Source of the DNA: Deltaproteobacteria bacterium GWA2_45_12
GTDB lineage: Bacteria > UBA10199
Length of the DNA: 35,447 nucleotides
Assembly (NCBI GenBank): GCA_001797365.1
Contig: MGPH01000008.1
Span: 1-35,447, forward strand
Reading direction: 5' to 3'
Position 1 is the stretch's first letter. Each line of letters starts with the position of its first letter. The notes beneath the pieces are model-generated. The model was given only the letters and a program-made list of their open reading frames with translations. It was not told the DNA's origin and ran no database searches. Positions 32,149-35,447 of the stretch are shown in pieces. The position numbers and the translations under genes were made by a program.

Positions 32149-35100
32149 ATGACAATGGTTCGACAAAGAGGGTACACGCCTCCAGAGGAACAACCAAGCT
32201 CGGATGTAGGGGAAGGGATTTTGCCAGGGAGTGCAGAAAAAACCCAACCCAACTTTTCGATCAACCCTGTAAATGGTGACCTAAAAATTTGTGGAGATCC
32301 AGATCCATTCCTATCTCTCCAACGACAAGCACGGCTCTTTTCGGAGTCCCCAACAGAAAGTATCCAGGATCAACTCGATTTGATCGACATTCTCTATCAA
32401 CGTTATCTGGGTTCTTCCCCCCAAGAAACACTTCAAATCGCATGGAAACATTTTCAGGATTGCATGGAATTGTGGCGGGAATACCAAAAAGAACGGGTTT
32501 CCGAAGGACTCCCCATTGAAGAATTAGACTTGGTCAGCATTCTATACCAATCCTATCTTAAGGAAGCAGACAAAAGAATCTCTGAACTTTCTTATCCCCA
32601 AGAAACACGTAATGATACGTTCAAACATGTTCAGAATTTCATGGAGTCGTGGCAGGAAGATCAAAGAGAACGGGTTCTAAAGGGGTTTTCCATTGAAGAG
32701 CCAGAAATATTCAAATATCAATTTTTAAACCCTCAGGACTCCCAACCAGAAAATAAACCAATCGCCTTCAACCCTATTAATCAGACCGACACGGTAACCT
32801 TCATTGGAGGCGTCATTGCATCCGCGGACGGGAAAAACCAACCTGTTTGGAAACTGACGGGTTACAATGCAAGCTATTCCAGACTCGGCAGTTTTGATGA
32901 GATCGATCTTGAGCGAAACAAGGGCCAAGTGCCTTTGGGAACCCTGGGAAAAGCCGATTTCATGCCTTCCAATCCCCCGGTCGGCACACTCACGCTTTTA
33001 GTTGAAGACAAGAGAAATTTAATCCCGCTCCCCACAGATGCCAATCACATCATGGTTCCCCAAAACAAAGCCTACAGCTTGTATTGGGATGCCACCTATG
33101 GACAGTTCTACGTCAAGCTGGATCACGATGGAGTCAAACCCGGGGAACTTGTCTTTGACGTGTATGAGAATGATGACGGCCAATTTGAAAAACCCTTAAC
33201 CGCCCTGCATTTTCAAAATAACTCTCCCTCCTTGGCGACCAAGGAACAGTTGGCCACACTCACGCGATCTGTATTTGAAGAAATCAAACAGCTCCAAAAC
33301 AAAGACCTCTTTGGGGCCCAGGCCCTTTCTGAATCTGAGGCCCTAAGGTATGCCGCCGCCAAACTTCAATCTTCGTGGCTCTATGATCTTAACCCCAAAA
33401 ATATTGAGCTCTACGTCAATAACGGCGTGGATGGTCTCAAATACCTCCACGATCCAAACTACATCAACACCGCCCTTTGCAGTGTGGCCGCAAGTGAATT
33501 TTTTCTGGCGGCAAGAGCCTACGGTTACAATGTGCGTTATGTGCGGGGCTATCTTGCTAGCGAGCCGGCTGGGGATGCTTCAACCTTTGTCATGGGCCAT
33601 GCTTGGGTCGAATATCAAGATCCTTTAAGCCATCACACCACCGTTCTTGAATCCACGCCTTGTGCTGATGTGGCTTGCAACGCTCTGTCAGAAGAGGTGG
33701 CCAAAAAAGTCCGGACGCTTAAAGAAAATCCCAACTATCTGTTAACTCAAATCACTCCAGAAACTCAAGGCACTCCCCAAACTCATGACAAATCTCTCGG
33801 AGTAGATAATCTTTACGATCGGAATGGCCGCTTGTATAGCTTAAGGGAAATCAAAGATCCTCTTTCCGAACACAAAATTCCTCAAGACATCATAGAAAAA
33901 TTTGAAGCGATTTCATTTAATGGTGAGGTGCCGCCTCATCTTTATGATGAAATCAGTTTTGAAGCCGAAGGTAAAATGATTCCTCTACCGACAGAAATCT
34001 TTAATGGACACGCTATGTCCCTCTATATATCTAAGGATCCGCAAAATCATGTTTTTTGGTCCCCTCAATTGGGGCAGTTTTTCCTCGTTCGGTCTACTGC
34101 AGCAAGAGAAAAAGTGACGCTTCATTTTTATAGGAAATGGAGTGGGGATAGAACAGAGTGGCCGATCCTTCAAATCTTCGATCGTTGTAAGCTCAATGCT
34201 TCAGGCCTGCCCCCACCTTCAGAGGTGACACCCTCATCCTCTCTCCCTGAAGACATTCAAAAATTATTCGAAAGAATCAAAAAATACCAGGACCCCATGT
34301 ATGGATCGACAGCCTTCAGTGATGGGGCAGCCTTGGACTACGCAAAAAAACAGATCGAAGAGATGAGTCACTCATCTTGGGCCTCTTTTTCCCTTTTTCC
34401 GTTGGCCATGGAGAAATTGAAGACCCTCTTCCCCGATAACAAAATGGAACTTCCTGATGACAAGGCCCGGATGATGCTCCTTTTTCTGGCGGCGCAAAGC
34501 TACGGCTATGATGTTCAGCTCATTGTCGGATCATCGCAAGAAACAAAGGGCAACAGACTTTGGCTACAACTAAACTCTAAACAGGGCACGAAAGAAATGT
34601 GGACGCCGTGGACACCTTACAACCCTACTGATGAAAATAAAAATTTTGAGGGTTATAAAGCTCGAGCCGGCATGATGGATCGTTGGGATTCATTTAAAGC
34701 CGCTCAAGATGCCGACCAAGAAATAGAAAACCTGACCAAGTTGAGTAGCTCAGGGAAAGAAAGAAAATCGAGAATAGATCAACTCACGAAGGTATACGAA
34801 GAACTCGTCCGTTTGCCGGAAACCGCTCTTTTGAGACAAGATGAGGAAACTGTTGGGGTGTATGGCACGGGGCAATCCTACTTCCCCCTCTATAAAACAA
34901 TTCTGAATGACCCGACCCCCAGCCAAGTGGACCCTCATTTTAAATTGCAACTTCCAGCCCTTCAATCAACACCACAAGCCTATCTTGGTCACTATAATCT
35001 AAATAACAACTCCCTCAAAATCGATGGCATTGACGGTGAAATTCAAATTTATGATCCTGTTCATTCTGATTACGGTCAACCGATTGTAAATGCAGCTGGG

Positions 35101-35400
35101 CAAGAAATTTCGATACGCGACCTTAAAAGCGCCAGCTTTGTTCTTGTAAAAACATCGAACACCTATTGGAAGAACAAATATTATTTCAGCCGAGAATTAG
35201 GTCTTGTGGTGAGTGTCCATTTTTTTGGATCAACTATTTTTCGTGATGACGATGGATCCCCTGTAAAGCTTTCTTGGAAATATGAAGCAACCAAATATCA
35301 AGAAACCGAATATGTAGAAGATTGGCCTGTTGAAAACAAAGTTATATCTGTGCGGCAGGATTACATCATGCCCACGGGTGGGGGTCAATCCCATTCTTAG
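32149..35400 (+). CDS. Large protein with duplicated transglutaminase-like modules
   Basis: About 1083 residues from the ATG at 32149; the frame is also open to a TTG at 32092, which has no ribosome binding site. Numbering from 32149: residues about 75-190 hold two ~50-residue helical repeats (DLIDILYQRYL...ERVSEGLPIEE and DLVSILYQSYL...ERVLKGFSIEE). Next come two copies of a larger module (PLPT...YGQF/LGQF beta part, then an helical part, then a papain-like core). The first core has the transglutaminase pattern: Cys444 in NTALCSVAASEFFLAARAYGYN, His484 in GHAWVEYQD and an acid (E501) in VLESTP. The second (ARMMLLFLAAQSYGYDVQLIVG, RLWLQLN, WTPWTP) keeps the fold signature but lacks the Cys and His. 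No signal peptide is visible. Activity could be protein cross-linking, proteolysis or peptide cleavage; this cannot be decided. Confidence 0.75.
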   Translation: MTMVRQRGYTPPEEQPSSDVGEGILPGSAEKTQPNFSINPVNGDLKICGDPDPFLSLQRQARLFSESPTESIQDQLDLIDILYQRYLGSSPQETLQIAWKHFQDCMELWREYQKERVSEGLPIEELDLVSILYQSYLKEADKRISELSYPQETRNDTFKHVQNFMESWQEDQRERVLKGFSIEEPEIFKYQFLNPQDSQPENKPIAFNPINQTDTVTFIGGVIASADGKNQPVWKLTGYNASYSRLGSFDEIDLERNKGQVPLGTLGKADFMPSNPPVGTLTLLVEDKRNLIPLPTDANHIMVPQNKAYSLYWDATYGQFYVKLDHDGVKPGELVFDVYENDDGQFEKPLTALHFQNNSPSLATKEQLATLTRSVFEEIKQLQNKDLFGAQALSESEALRYAAAKLQSSWLYDLNPKNIELYVNNGVDGLKYLHDPNYINTALCSVAASEFFLAARAYGYNVRYVRGYLASEPAGDASTFVMGHAWVEYQDPLSHHTTVLESTPCADVACNALSEEVAKKVRTLKENPNYLLTQITPETQGTPQTHDKSLGVDNLYDRNGRLYSLREIKDPLSEHKIPQDIIEKFEAISFNGEVPPHLYDEISFEAEGKMIPLPTEIFNGHAMSLYISKDPQNHVFWSPQLGQFFLVRSTAAREKVTLHFYRKWSGDRTEWPILQIFDRCKLNASGLPPPSEVTPSSSLPEDIQKLFERIKKYQDPMYGSTAFSDGAALDYAKKQIEEMSHSSWASFSLFPLAMEKLKTLFPDNKMELPDDKARMMLLFLAAQSYGYDVQLIVGSSQETKGNRLWLQLNSKQGTKEMWTPWTPYNPTDENKNFEGYKARAGMMDRWDSFKAAQDADQEIENLTKLSSSGKERKSRIDQLTKVYEELVRLPETALLRQDEETVGVYGTGQSYFPLYKTILNDPTPSQVDPHFKLQLPALQSTPQAYLGHYNLNNNSLKIDGIDGEIQIYDPVHSDYGQPIVNAAGQEISIRDLKSASFVLVKTSNTYWKNKYYFSRELGLVVSVHFFGSTIFRDDDGSPVKLSWKYEATKYQETEYVEDWPVENKVISVRQDYIMPTGGGQSHS

Positions 35401-35447
35401 TTGAAATTGTTTGATAACCATCACGCTGCTATTTTTTGTTGTTTAAT

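Noticed and set aside
1-35447. CRISPR array, prophage, transposase or integrase genes
   Set aside because: No regularly spaced direct repeats, phage structural genes or transposase open frames are visible; the repeats present are short palindromes without coding capacity.

Overview
The window is a 35.4 kb piece of bacterial chromosome with moderate GC content. The gene content (crotonyl-CoA carboxylase/reductase, a DUF2232 gene in the rpsF-rpsR-rplI locus, DUF374 acyltransferase, QueG, MMPL exporter, giant uncharacterised proteins, many short palindromic repeats) suggests a Gram-negative deltaproteobacterium-like lineage, probably an uncultivated one. This placement is an inference from gene content, not a phylogeny.

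Layout. (1) 153-6970, plus strand: a small unknown gene followed by a 2101-residue protein with a putative HExxH zinc site near its N-terminus and an ABC1/UbiB-type kinase fold at its C-terminus. (2) 7172-10012: crotonyl-CoA carboxylase/reductase, convergent with an acyl-CoA ligase. (3) 10013-11205: 1.2 kb without a gene. Its first part has a cluster of four DnaA-box matches in AT-rich DNA. Its second part looks like a roughly 670-nt structured non-coding RNA ending in a strong terminator. (4) 11206-11838: DUF374 acyltransferase. (5) 22711 down to 11970, minus strand: a long housekeeping run, ispE, tRNA-Gln, prs, rplY, pth, rpsF, rpsR, DUF2232 gene, rplI, dnaB, rph, rdgB, a quinone-reductase-like gene and queG, several joined by 4-nt stop/start overlaps. 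(6) 22887-28351: an alpha/beta hydrolase, then a minus-strand flippase-like membrane protein and SPASM-type radical SAM enzyme, divergent from an MMPL/RND exporter. These look like an envelope or lipid module. (7) 28453-30570: a secreted protein with propeller-like repeats, an FN3-like domain, an acidic linker and a GGGGC-type C-terminal anchor. (8) 30567-31820: a 2-oxoacid dehydrogenase E2 subunit. (9) 32149-35400: a large protein with two transglutaminase-like modules, the second lacking the catalytic residues.

The most striking genome-scale feature is a set of short palindromic repeats, mostly of the type GTAGGGGCG...CGCCCCTAC. They sit between genes but also invade coding sequence: two are read in frame inside the E2 gene, one lies in a loop of the acyl-CoA ligase, and repeats supply the stop codons and last residues of rdgB, queG and the radical SAM gene. 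The best candidate for something undescribed is the structured RNA at about 10500-11173. The two giant multidomain proteins come next.
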